NCBI RefSeq assembly: GCF_003003795.1
Contig: NZ_PVWK01000135.1
Coordinates: 1-51,690 of the forward strand
Direction of reading: 5' to 3'
Length of the DNA: 51,690 nucleotides
Origin: Stenomitos frigidus ULC18
Lineage (GTDB): Bacteria > Cyanobacteriota > Cyanobacteriia > Leptolyngbyales > Leptolyngbyaceae
A model generated the notes under the pieces. That model was not told the origin of the DNA. It searched no databases and was given only the letters and a program-made list of their open reading frames with translations. Numbering within the stretch: position 1 is the first letter of the stretch; each line of letters begins with the position of its first letter. This document shows positions 17,230 to 26,370 of the stretch, piece by piece. A program made the position numbers and the translations under genes.

Positions 17230-20151
17230 ATGGAGAACAGTATGCGCAGAAGAAAGTTTATTGGTTACACCTCAGTGGGACTCGGTAGTGCCATCTTCTT
17301 ACCGAATGGTTTTGCCGCTCTAGGTAAGAAAGGTATTGAAAACATTTCTGCGCAAGAGTTACCTGAAAAGGCACAATTTATCTGGCACGCTACTGAAAAT
17401 GCAGGAAGGAATCAATACGTTAATTTCAGAAGAAAAATCAAATTGAGTGGCACCATCAAGGAGTCGATCTTTAACATTTTTGCGGATACCAGCTACCAAT
17501 TATTTATCAATGAAGTCTTTGTATGTCAGGGGCCGATACGCTTTGACCCGCGATACCCCTTTTTTGACTATATTGATTTAAAGCCCTATTTGAAAGAAAA
17601 CGCAGAAAATGTTATTTCAATTCAGGCAAATTTTTTTGGCTGTAAAACATATAAAAGTATTAATCACATTCCTGGATTGATTTGTTGGGGAAAGATTTTT
17701 ACTAAAAAGCAAGCAGTTGACTTATCATCCAACAGTCAGAATTGGAAAGCAGCAATTGCATTGGAAAGGAGCAGATACACACCCCAACTAAGTTTCGCAC
17801 TAAATCCTAATGATTTCTACGACCAATCAAAGGAGGAGAAATGGAAGCAAGTAGCCTTTAACGATCAAGCCTGGAAACCAGCTGTTGCAATAGCCAAGCA
17901 AAAAGCATGGGGAAGCTTAGCTAAAAGAAAGATTCCAATGCTTAGGTACGAGCCAGTGACCATTAATCAGTCTATGCCTCCAATCAAGGTGATACCGCTC
18001 ATTCATCAAGAAGATAAATATTCTTTTACGATTCCTTTTCCAGACAAGCTCAATGACGCGGTTGTTTATCCCGAACGTTATTATATTGCCTATTACACGT
18101 ATGTGTTTTCGGAAAAGGAGAAGATCGTTCGAGACATTTCAGCCTTTTGGGGCGAAATGTGGCTCAATGGGAAAGAGGTGAAACCCTACAGACATGATAC
18201 TGAATTAAAGCTGAGCTTAGAGTGGCACTTGCAAGAGGGCTGGAATTATTTGTTTGGCAAAGTCGCTCCTTACGCAGATATCCTTGATTTCTATCTAGGT
18301 ATACCGAAAACAGCCAACTTAACGCTTTCTGCAAATAAAAACGATGTATCAGATGTTTTGTTTCGGCATACTCCAAATGTATCGATTTCTGCTTTTACTG
18401 ATTTTCTAGAAGCATTGCCACTACCCTATCCGGAGGGTGTCCAACTGCCGGGAGGTATCGAGTGGTTAGAAGTACGTCAAGCAAATAGGGCAGAAAATCC
18501 AGCTTTTGAATCTTGCTGGGATGTCTATGGCGCTTCATTTGAGTCGTTTGAAATTCAAAAGATACAGGGAAAAAGATTTTCAATTACTGACTACCCCAGC
18601 GGCTTTGCTTTACTCTTTGATCTGGAATATATACGATTGTGCTATCCCATACTAAAAGCATCAGGGACCAAAGGTTCATACATTGATTTTGTCTATTGTG
18701 AATATATCGATGACGATCAAAGGCATCTTAAACCCACCTTTAATTATCAGAGTGCCGATAGAGTGAAATGCACCGAAGATGTTATTGCCTATATGCCCAA
18801 TCAACCTCGCGGTGTGCGGTATATGCTCATTACCTTTCGAGGCATTTCTGAAAGCATATGTATTGAAAGTTTTTCACTTCGTAAAGCGACGTATCCTGTA
18901 GTCAAAAAAGGTGCGTTTAAGTGTTCCGATCCCTTACTTAATCGTATCTGGGAAATGTGTGCACTGACTCAAGCAACAAACATGGAAGATGCTTATGTAG
19001 ATTGTGTCGGGAGAGAACGTGGCATGTACATAAGAGACACTGTTATTCAGTATCACAATAACCTCGTCCTGTTTGGTGACCAATTATTGTTTCAACGATG
19101 TATGGAACTCTATGGGCAATCACTCGACGCATCGGGTCGGTTTCGAGCTGTCTATCCCAACTCAGGCACGTATGTGATTGCCGATTTTGCGCTTAATGCC
19201 GTGGAAGGCTTTTGGGCGCAATACGAAAATACTGGTGATCAATCATTACTAGAAAATTTTTGGCCTGAGATGTTGAAGAATATTGCTTGGTTCAACAACT
19301 TATCAGACGCACGTGCAGATTATCTCCTGGATGCTGATTGGCTTAAAAAAGGAGGAGAAGTGTCAAGCAATGATGGTTTTGCTGGTGATTCATGTGTCGT
19401 TGATGGCTATAGAGATATAGCAGGCATCAATTGTGAGTTTTCATGCACCTATGTTATTGCATTAAGATGCTTGTCTAAAGCAGCTAACGTACTAGGGAAG
19501 CCAACAGAGGCAAATGCCTTTAAAAAGCGCCTTGAAAAGGTAAGTCAAAGTATCCATGCTTTGTTGTGGGACGCTAAAAAAGGCTGTTACTCAGATAATC
19601 TAGAGAAGAGAACACATTCTGCTCAAGCTAATTTATTCGCTCTCCGTGCAGGAGTCGTGGATGCAAAGCAACTGGAATCAGTTAAAAAGCATATAGCGCA
19701 GACTTTACGCTGCATCTTTGTGAACGGCTATGACGACAAAGCAGGTGTTTATATGTCGCCAAGCTATGCGTTTTATTTATTTGACGGCTTGTATACTGCT
19801 GGCTTGGAAGAGACCGCTGAAAATCTGATGCGACAGGGATGGGGGTTCTTCTTGGCCAAAGGGTATCAAACCACACCTGAAGATTTTCACGACAGTCCTT
19901 ATCAAAGCCTTTGTCATGCGTGGTCAGCCAGCCCGGTGTATTACCTTTCTAAATATATCTTGGGCGTACATTACACTAAAGCACCTGATTTTAGCGAAGT
20001 GTTGATTAAACCACAAACCAAATCAGTTCAACAGGCTGAGGGTAAAGTCCCCCATCCTAAAGGTGTGGTTGAGGTGAAATGGCACAGGGAAAAGGCTCAA
20101 ATTGTGTTTGATTATCTCAAGGCTCCGGAAGGAGTCAAAGTAGTGATTTAA
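17230..20151 (+). CDS. Tat-exported GH78-like glycosidase (alpha-L-rhamnosidase family)
   Basis: A 973-residue protein. I chose ATG 17230 because it puts a twin-arginine signal at the N-terminus (MRRRKFIGYTSVGLGSAIF, positions 5-23); the longer upstream frame lies in the IS5 remnant. The N-terminal half is beta-rich, as in rhamnosidase carbohydrate-binding modules (YQLFINEVFVCQGPIRFDPRYPF). From about 590 there is an (alpha/alpha)6 six-hairpin glycosidase region (CSDPLLNRIWEMCALTQATNMEDAY). It ends with the C-terminal motif LCHAWSASPVYYLSKYILGV, as in GH78. The usual catalytic stretch C-P-x-R-D-E-R is replaced by DCVGRERGMYIRDT, so the exact substrate or even activity is uncertain. Codon use is A+T-rich compared with flanking genes and the flanks are IS debris, so recent acquisition is likely. 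Role: periplasmic or outer-surface polysaccharide degradation (inferred). Confidence 0.75.
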   Translation: MENSMRRRKFIGYTSVGLGSAIFLPNGFAALGKKGIENISAQELPEKAQFIWHATENAGRNQYVNFRRKIKLSGTIKESIFNIFADTSYQLFINEVFVCQGPIRFDPRYPFFDYIDLKPYLKENAENVISIQANFFGCKTYKSINHIPGLICWGKIFTKKQAVDLSSNSQNWKAAIALERSRYTPQLSFALNPNDFYDQSKEEKWKQVAFNDQAWKPAVAIAKQKAWGSLAKRKIPMLRYEPVTINQSMPPIKVIPLIHQEDKYSFTIPFPDKLNDAVVYPERYYIAYYTYVFSEKEKIVRDISAFWGEMWLNGKEVKPYRHDTELKLSLEWHLQEGWNYLFGKVAPYADILDFYLGIPKTANLTLSANKNDVSDVLFRHTPNVSISAFTDFLEALPLPYPEGVQLPGGIEWLEVRQANRAENPAFESCWDVYGASFESFEIQKIQGKRFSITDYPSGFALLFDLEYIRLCYPILKASGTKGSYIDFVYCEYIDDDQRHLKPTFNYQSADRVKCTEDVIAYMPNQPRGVRYMLITFRGISESICIESFSLRKATYPVVKKGAFKCSDPLLNRIWEMCALTQATNMEDAYVDCVGRERGMYIRDTVIQYHNNLVLFGDQLLFQRCMELYGQSLDASGRFRAVYPNSGTYVIADFALNAVEGFWAQYENTGDQSLLENFWPEMLKNIAWFNNLSDARADYLLDADWLKKGGEVSSNDGFAGDSCVVDGYRDIAGINCEFSCTYVIALRCLSKAANVLGKPTEANAFKKRLEKVSQSIHALLWDAKKGCYSDNLEKRTHSAQANLFALRAGVVDAKQLESVKKHIAQTLRCIFVNGYDDKAGVYMSPSYAFYLFDGLYTAGLEETAENLMRQGWGFFLAKGYQTTPEDFHDSPYQSLCHAWSASPVYYLSKYILGVHYTKAPDFSEVLIKPQTKSVQQAEGKVPHPKGVVEVKWHREKAQIVFDYLKAPEGVKVVI

Positions 20152-20437
20152 GCTATTGCTTCGATGACTGCCCCCCAGACTCCTACGCGGCTGCAAGCAT
20201 TTCCCAACCGTCTTACCCGTGCTAAGTGTTGCGATAGCATGCCCTAGGCACAGGTAAGGAGCAAGGGTGATCACTTGGCCAAAAGAACAGCATCTTGCTC
20301 CGTTTCACATAGCTAGCACACTTAGTGCTGCCAAACGGCTGCGACGTTGAAAGTTTTTGGGGCATGACAACCAAGCACCAAAACAGTCTGCGCTTTGACA
20401 GTGGCAGTGTACTGCGGCTCGGTAGTATAAGGTGCTG
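20152..20437. other. Gene-free stretch after the glycosidase
   Basis: I see no gene, RNA or terminator here. The sequence is mixed composition with stops in all frames, consistent with eroded mobile DNA. Confidence 0.4.
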
Positions 20438-20602
20438 ATGTTTTTCTTACTGTTAGGGCGCAAAGCTCTGTTTGATTTAACGCAGTGGTATCGCCAGAAA
20501 GGCTACCAGGCGGATGTTCCCAGCTTGCGAGCAGCCTTCCCCGGACGACTGACGACCTTTGCTCAGTTCCCGAAGAAACCAATTGGGCTAACGCCGCGTT
20601 GA
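20438..20602 (+). CDS. Small unrecognised open frame (54 residues)
   Basis: ATG at 20438, TGA at 20600-20602. The translation (FDLTQWYRQKGYQADVPSLR in the middle) looks protein-like but matches no family I know and has no obvious ribosome-binding site. It could be a fragment of an older gene. The following 20603-20730 shows nothing. Confidence 0.2.
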   Translation: MFFLLLGRKALFDLTQWYRQKGYQADVPSLRAAFPGRLTTFAQFPKKPIGLTPR

Positions 20603-20731
20603 CGTATCAAGATTTGTAGAACGCCAAAGACGAGATAGGGCGATCGCGCCTTTAGTGACAAAAAAGTTAAGTGTCTGAGTGGCAGCAGGAACAGTTAGAT
20701 TTGAGCCTGGACACAACCGTGGTTTGACACT

Positions 20732-20752
20732 CCCCGCAATAAATTGACGGGG
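20732..20752 (-). other. IS605-type right-end hairpin
   Basis: CCCCG and CGGGG arms with CAA/TTG extending the stem, 8 bp beyond the tnpB stop. This is the usual place and form of the subterminal hairpin recognised during IS605 transposition. It also forms the 3' part of the guide RNA. Confidence 0.6.
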
Positions 20753-20900
20753 ATTCTTAATTAACCGGAGTTAACTAATATCTGGTTTATGTTCCAGTTC
20801 TCGCCCTGCTGCCGTTTGCCCAAAAGGGCGGCATCATCACTGACAAGCATGACTTTCCCACAGTCGGCGGGTAGGCACTTACGGCTAGTGCGTCGGCTTT
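20732..20900 (-). ncRNA. Possible omega (guide) RNA of TnpB
   Basis: In IS605 elements the omega RNA overlaps the 3' end of tnpB and runs through the right-end hairpin to the element boundary. The position is inferred from tnpB and the hairpin only; no conserved fold was computed. Because tnpB is broken, any RNA here is probably a relic. Confidence 0.3.
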
Positions 20901-22419
20901 TTACGTCTTTGCTGACAAACTTGAAGCCAGCCCTGCGGTTGATCGTCCGGCTGGCTTGCGTATCGGCATGGTCAAGATGACCACACGCCTCACAGAGAAA
21001 CTTCTCACCATCACGGTTCGCTTAACTGCAATGACCACAGGCAGAGCATGACTAGCTGGTATATTGCGGGTTTTCTGCCAGCACTGGCTTCCCTGCCTTC
21101 TGACCGAGCCAAGCAATTTTGTCAAACAATCCGCCCCAAGCGGCATCACTGATGGCACGGTTCAGACCACGTTTAGCCGCTTGACCATTGGGCAGAAAGC
21201 GACCCTGAGAGCGTTTGGGCTTGCATCGCGCTTTCATCCCTTTGATGTTGAGGTCTTCACGAACAACCACATCCGCTGTCTTGACAATCTTGCTGGCAGC
21301 TTGCCACTGATACCCGTCACGGTGATCGCGGATTTGTTTGTGCAACTTCGCTACCAGGAGGCCAGCCTTGGCGCGGTTCCTAGAACCTTTGACTTTGCGG
21401 TTAACCCGTCTCTGCCTGATGCGTAAACGCCGTCTAGTAGCTTTATTGGTGGCGAACTTAGGGTTCTCAATGAAGGAACCATCGGAGAGCGAGACGAGCT
21501 TGTTAATGCCAACGTCGATCCCAACGGAGGATTGAATATCAACCTTGAGATCGAGCAACTCTTCAGCCAGCTCTAACAACACGCTGATGTACCAACCATC
21601 TGCCTCTTTTTTGACCGTGATGGTACGCTGTGCAGCCGTCTCAGGGATTTCGCGACTATCGAGAAACCGTATAGTGCCGATACTAGGCAGGTAGACACGG
21701 GAATAGCAAGGTTTTCTCTCACCCGTGCGCTTATAGCGTTTGCCGTCACGGTTGATGATGAGTTTTGCCACCCCTGGCTTGTACTGAAAGCTCTTGAAGT
21801 TTGAAACCTTACGAAAGGCTGGAAAGCCTCTCTGATGCTTGAAAAAGCCAGTGTAAGCCTTGTCTAGCTTGGCTAGATTGCCTTGCAGGACATCAGCGTT
21901 GATCTGGCTGTAATAGGGGTTCTCTGCCCTTAGCTCGGTTGTCCGCTTGCTCTGCACATCAGAGGCACTGCCCCATTGCAACTGCTTCTTACTGATCTTG
22001 GTTAAACCAGCAGACAATACCCCGTGTTTAACGACTGGACAGGTTAAAGGGCAGTAATACCAAATCAATTAGTAAAGGCTACAGATCTTGCCCTCATCCC
22101 CAACCCTTCTCCCAAGGGGAGAAGAGAGCCGGATTCAAAGTCCCTCTCCTGTGGGAGAGGGATTTAGGGTGAGGGCGTATCTGTAGTGTTTATTGCGAGA
22201 TTTGGTATAAGCACCATACGCAACACGGGTAGTCAGATCGCAAAAGGCACCATAGGCGTATATCACAGGTTCGTCTGAATCTTGATGGTTAGATTCAAAA
22301 CCACGCTGACGCTCTGCCAAGCAATAGTTACGATGCTTCCGCAAGGTGACAAGCCACTCCGACATCAGCGTTTGCTGCGTCCGATTTGGTTGTAGTTTGT
22401 AGTTCCAGCGGACTTGCAT
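20761..22419 (-). pseudogene. tnpB: tnpB (RNA-guided RuvC nuclease), interrupted by a MITE and two nonsense codons
   Basis: Three collinear pieces make one TnpB. The start (ATG 22417-22419, VRWNYKLQPNRTQQTL) runs to VAYGA. The main body (about 22055 down to 21050) has RuvC motifs GIDVGINKLVSLSDG (first Asp) and VVVREDLNIKGM (Glu). The C-terminus has the zinc ribbon and last Asp (CEACGHLDHADTQASRTI). A 150-bp MITE sits between pieces one and two. Within the zinc ribbon a TAG replaces the codon after NPQYTS and a TAA follows SCSACGHCS; both would be sense codons in an intact gene. The reading frame is otherwise preserved, so decay is recent. The intact protein would have about 500 residues. Confidence 0.85.
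22058..22209. repeat. Palindromic MITE inserted in tnpB
   Basis: The ends are TACCAAAT and ATTTGGTA, flanked by TA. Inside are nested inverted repeats: CCCTCATCCCCAA against TTAGGGTGAGGG, plus two short perfect hairpins (CTTCTCCC/GGGGAGAAG and CCCTCTCC/GGGAGAGGG). Removing the element and one TA copy joins the tnpB codons into AYGAYCPLTCPVV in frame. A TA duplication points to mobilisation by an IS630/Tc1-type transposase (inference). This repeat style is common in cyanobacterial genomes. Confidence 0.75.
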
Positions 22420-22471
22420 GACTTTATGTTGCGTTATTATATTAGTATACCAATATATTTAGGGTCGTGTT

Positions 22472-22648
22472 ATGCCATTCCAGAAAGATCACAAACTGGG
22501 TTTCACTAGCGACGATCCGCTAGACAGAAAACCAATTTGCTTCAAGGTGAAACCCGGTGTCAGGGACAAACTAAAGTCCGTACCCGACTGGCAGGGACGA
22601 CTGAGAGCGGTGGTTGATCAGCTTATTGAAGAAAGCTTAGGCGGTTAA
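22472..22648 (+). CDS. 58-residue tnpB-associated protein
   Basis: ATG at 22472, TAA at 22646-22648. It is short and basic-acidic with no membrane segment (KLGFTSDDPLDRKPICFKVK, then a helical tail RAVVDQLIEESLGG). It is divergent from tnpB, with 52 bp between the starts. I recall small proteins of this kind beside tnpB in cyanobacterial IS605 elements; function unknown. The frame is intact although tnpB is not, so it may be kept for its own sake or simply be small enough to have escaped mutation. Confidence 0.6.
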   Translation: MPFQKDHKLGFTSDDPLDRKPICFKVKPGVRDKLKSVPDWQGRLRAVVDQLIEESLGG

Positions 22649-22816
22649 AACCGCTCGTGTGCGTTTTCCCCTTCGGTCTGAAGACACGAAGCTCCCAACG
22701 CTACCGCTATTTCCTGGTGGTGAGGCAGAACCGCTAACCAAAACCTGGAGGGTCGTTTAACTGGGCTCAGAGCACCAGGCTTCCACTACAATTTGGGCAG
22801 TTTGCGTTCACACCTC

Positions 22817-24691
22817 ATGCTCAAACAACCTGATCTTAATCACGATGCCCTCTGGAAACAACGCTTCCGCGCCCACAAGGTCCTCTGGGCTCAACTAGCT
22901 GTAGCCGCACCGCAGCGAGGGTTGGTCTGTACCAATGCGTCTGGTGTCAATCAGCTTTATGCCTGGGAGGTTGCGACCAATCAACTGACCCCACTGACAA
23001 CGCACCCTGAGGGCAAAAGCCGTGGTTGGATTGCTGCCGATGGTCGCTATGTCTATTATTTAGAGGACCAGCAAGGTAATGAAAGGGGTCACTATGTGCG
23101 TGTCCCGTTTGAAGGTGGCGCACCCCAGGACATCACCCCAGCCCTACCGACTTATGCCTCAACAAGTCTGAGTGAAAATCGCACTGGTACCTTACTTGGA
23201 CTCATTGCCGCTGATGAAACTGGGTTTCAGCTCTATCTTCTCGAGCAGCTAGAAAACGACGTACTGTCATCACCGCGTCTCTTGTGGCGTTCGCCAGCCT
23301 TGTGCAGTGGTGTCACCTTCTCTGCCGATGGTGCCATCGTAGTGGTAGCGACTACAGCCCGCACGGGCAGTCGAGCGTTTAGCTTGATGGCATGGGAGAC
23401 CGCTAGCGGGACGCTGATCAACGAGTTACATGAAAATGACACCAGTTTCAGCCTCGTTTGTTTCTCACCCCAGGTGGGTGACCAACGCCTACTGGCAACC
23501 AGCGATCACTCTGGATTCAACCGCCCGTTGCTTTGGCAACCCCGTAACGGTGAGTCAGTTGCGCTACCGCTAGCGACGGTGCAAGGTGAACTCGATGTGT
23601 GGGACTGGTCTGCGGATGGGGCACAGCTTTTGCTGTGCGAAGCGCGGCAAGCCTGTTACAGACTCTCAACCTACTCTTTAGCAACCCTGCAAGAGCAACC
23701 CCTGCCACTACTGCAGGGGACTTTTGGTAGCGGACAGTTCACAGCCAGTGGCGAGGTCTTGGTGACCTTTAGTAGCACGGAGCAGCCGTTGCACTTGATT
23801 GCACTGAACACAGCGACCAAAGAGACCCGGATGGTGCTGTCGGCAGGGGTCGCACCACCGACTCGTCCGTGGCAATCAGTCACCTTCTCGGCCTTCGATG
23901 GGGTGGCGCTGCAAGCCTGGTTAGCACTGCCGGAGGGCGAAGCGCCATTTCCGACGATCCTGCACGCTCATGGCGGCCCTACCAGTGTCACCACCGCTGC
24001 TTTTGCGCCCAGTTGTCAAGCCTGGTTAGATCATGGCTTTGCCTGGTTGTCGGTGAACTATCGGGGCTCTACTACCTTTGGGCGGGACTTTGAGCGGGCC
24101 ATTTGGGGGCAACTCGGTAACCTGGAGGTGGAGGATTTGGTGGCGGCCCAGCACTGGTTGGTCGAGCAAGGCATCGCTCAAGCAGAAGCAATCTTCTTGA
24201 CGGGCGGTTCCTACGGGGGCTACCTGACCTTGCAAACCTTAGGCAAAGCACCTGCTTTGTGGGCCGGTGGCATGGCAGATGTAGCCATCGCTGACTGGTT
24301 TCTAATGTATGAAGACCAGGCAGAAACGATGCGCGGTGTACAACGCAGTTTGTTTGGCGGTACTCCTGAAGAGAAGCCGGCAGCGCATCGGGCCGCCTCA
24401 CCCTTGACCTATGCAGACCAAGTCACTGCCCCCATCCTGGTGATTCAGGGGCGTCATGACACGCGCTGTCCGGCGAGACAGATGCAGGTATACGAGGCAA
24501 AACTGCGGTCACTAGGTAAGACGATCAACGTGCATTGGTTTGATGCGGGCCATGTGATGGGCAACGACGAGCAGAGTATTCGTGATCAGGAAACCAAGCT
24601 CTGCTTTGCCTACCAGGTTTTGCAACAGCAATCACCGTCTTCGCCGACTTCTTCTTCAGGTGGCGATCAAGAACCGACTAGCCAACAATGA
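22817..24691 (+). CDS. S9-family serine peptidase (prolyl oligopeptidase/acylaminoacyl-peptidase type)
   Basis: A 624-residue protein from ATG 22817 (a TTG 24 bp upstream is possible). The first 370 residues form a WD40-like beta-propeller (repeated blades such as GWIAADGRYVYYLEDQQGNE, LWRSPALCSGVTFSADG). The alpha/beta-hydrolase part follows with HAHGGPTS (oxyanion side) and the triad S465 (GGSYGG), D548 (QGRHDTRCP) and H579 (FDAGHV). Length and order are normal for S9C-type oligopeptidases that trim short peptides or acylated N-termini in the cytoplasm. No signal peptide. The C-terminal 20 residues are Ser/Pro/Gln-rich. It stands alone, with no operon partner. Confidence 0.9.
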   Translation: MLKQPDLNHDALWKQRFRAHKVLWAQLAVAAPQRGLVCTNASGVNQLYAWEVATNQLTPLTTHPEGKSRGWIAADGRYVYYLEDQQGNERGHYVRVPFEGGAPQDITPALPTYASTSLSENRTGTLLGLIAADETGFQLYLLEQLENDVLSSPRLLWRSPALCSGVTFSADGAIVVVATTARTGSRAFSLMAWETASGTLINELHENDTSFSLVCFSPQVGDQRLLATSDHSGFNRPLLWQPRNGESVALPLATVQGELDVWDWSADGAQLLLCEARQACYRLSTYSLATLQEQPLPLLQGTFGSGQFTASGEVLVTFSSTEQPLHLIALNTATKETRMVLSAGVAPPTRPWQSVTFSAFDGVALQAWLALPEGEAPFPTILHAHGGPTSVTTAAFAPSCQAWLDHGFAWLSVNYRGSTTFGRDFERAIWGQLGNLEVEDLVAAQHWLVEQGIAQAEAIFLTGGSYGGYLTLQTLGKAPALWAGGMADVAIADWFLMYEDQAETMRGVQRSLFGGTPEEKPAAHRAASPLTYADQVTAPILVIQGRHDTRCPARQMQVYEAKLRSLGKTINVHWFDAGHVMGNDEQSIRDQETKLCFAYQVLQQQSPSSPTSSSGGDQEPTSQQ

Positions 24692-24971
24692 TGTGATCAT
24701 GGCTGGCTCGGCAGATCAGCATTGGGGGTAGAAGTGGTGCTCAGGCTCAGAAGCGCTGAAGAACAGTACGTGGCAGCGGTCAAGGCGGAGCCGCTTTTGA
24801 TCGTGCTCAGCCCTGCTTGCTTGGGGGCATCGATCCATCTACTTCCCCAGTTTGGGTGAACGCTTTCAGCCTCACACTAGTGAACTGAGGCCAGATCAAG
24901 TCTTGGCACTTCGGCATGGAGTGGTTACGATCGCGTCATTCACATCACGACCAATCTATAGTTGTAGCATC

Positions 24972-25951
24972 ATGCAATGCCGAGTAGCCTTTTCTTGTTT
25001 CTTGGTTGCCCTCGCTGTCGTTGCCGTAAAACCGGCCCTGGCCCAAACGGCCATCACGATTGCTTACGACACCCAGGCGTTTCAATCCCGCAAACTGCAG
25101 GCGGGCACCATTGGGGCTTCCGTAAGTTATGAACCCTACAAGCCAGCACAAGACTCTCCAGAAGCGGCCAACAACCTTCGGTATCAACTTTCCTACAACG
25201 GTCAGGTCAAAGTAAGTGCAGCGGTTTCCACCTTGAGTAGTGGCGAAGTGGCACTCAAAGATCTGGATGGTGATCGCACGGCTGAAGTCATCGTGAGCAG
25301 CTTTAGCGGTGGTGCTCACTGCTGCACCAACCTTAAAATCTATATGTGGCGGGGGGATCAATTTATCGAGACCGACACGGGTTTCTTAGATGGTATAGGC
25401 GGCTCGTTTCAAGACATTGATCACGATGGTAAGCAAGAGTTTTTAACCGTTGACAATGCCTTTCTCTATGCGTTTAGCTCCTATGCAGGTTCCGTTCCAC
25501 CCGATCGTATCTACGCGTTGCGCCAGGGGCGGCTTCAAGACGTCACTCGCAACCATCCTAAGGATCGTGGATTAAATAACCTGAACGATCGCTCGGCTCT
25601 AGGGGCTTGGCATTGACAAGCCCCTACCCCAGAATTGCATCTTATTAAATTCTCGTTCCTAAATATCTGCGGAAGCAACTGCAAGCGATGTTTAAGGCCT
25701 TCCAAGAGCGTCGTAACCAAGGGGAGCGGAATGGTGTGTTGGCTGGCTACGTTGCCCAAAAAGCGCTTTTGGGCGAGTTTCAGCAGGGCTGGGACTTGAT
25801 GCTGGCAAATTACGATCGCACCTCGGACTGGGGGCTGACTCGCTATAACAGTGAGGGGCGAGAAACCGGGCGCTATCCCAACTTCCTCGCGGCCCTGAAA
25901 GCACTCCTGATCCAACGCGGTTACCTGAAGGCCCAAGGGCAACCCCGTTAG
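24972..25951 (+). pseudogene. Exported FG-GAP/VCBS-like protein gene split by a 96-bp MITE
   Basis: ATG 24972 begins a clear Sec signal peptide (MQCRVAFSCFLVALAVVAV, cleavage after ALA-Q). The mature part has Asp-rich repeats of the FG-GAP type (LKDLDGDRTAEVIVSSFSGG, FQDIDHDGKQEFLTVDNA) with a CC pair (GAHCCTNL). The frame hits a stop at 25616 inside an inserted repeat. Deleting 25562-25662 restores one continuous frame (NHPK joined to YLRKQLQ) through ERRNQGERNGVLAGYVAQKA to the stop at 25951. The ancestral protein had about 292 residues. Function unknown; probably periplasmic or outer-surface. Confidence 0.75.
25562..25657. repeat. 96-bp MITE with 5-bp target duplication CCTAA
   Basis: It is flanked by CCTAA at 25557-25561 and again at 25658-25662. 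Its ends are imperfect inverted repeats (CGTGGATTAAATAA on the left, CGAGAATTTAATAA reading in from the right). The middle holds a perfect hairpin, AGGGGCTTG/CAAGCCCCT. Too short to code. The exact repair of the host reading frame on removal proves it is an insertion. Confidence 0.85.
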
Positions 25952-26370
25952 TTGCTTGAGGTTGCCATGCTTCTGTCAAATGCATCTGCAAACAGGTTGG
26001 CAGCAAGGGAGAAGGCAATGCATTTTAGACTGCGCTTAAACGCTTGTGTCAGAGGCGGCACTGCTGTTCAAGGTTGCCCTCACTTTAACGATCAGACGCA
26101 GGTTTATTCGCACCTGGTAGACCATTGAGTGTATAACCGGGAGCACTGGCCCTGAACAGAGGCGTTAAAGATCTTCTGCTTGGACTCCTTTCAGCCTGAT
26201 GAATGGGTCGTCGCAGTCTGGGAAAACGCTTCTATGGGAAGCCACTCTGATGCTACAGAGAAGAAACAGCAAATAGAATGGCGGCCTGTCCGCTACTGAG
26301 CCACGCCTTTACCTCTCAAGACCAGTAAACGCTTCGTGCTGCGCCTCTAGATCCAGTGCTAACGCAACTG
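25952..26370. other. Gene-free stretch
   Basis: No convincing gene, RNA or repeat was found in these 419 bases. The right part (26340-26370) still carries a degenerate piece of the beta-helix repeat gene that follows on the minus strand. Confidence 0.4.

Larger units (their letters stand above)
20725..22470 (-). mobile_element. IS200/IS605-group element (tnpB only, inactivated)
   Basis: The element contains a decayed tnpB, a right-end hairpin and a divergent small gene at its left side. No tnpA (Y1 transposase) is present, so it would have relied on a transposase in trans. Exact ends cannot be fixed by eye: the right end lies just beyond the hairpin at 20732-20752, the left end probably in the A+T-rich stretch at 22425-22470. 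Confidence 0.65.

Noticed and set aside
23871-24401. Overlapping minus-strand frames inside the S9 peptidase
   Set aside because: They are shadows of a GC-rich coding sequence; the plus strand has the full catalytic triad.
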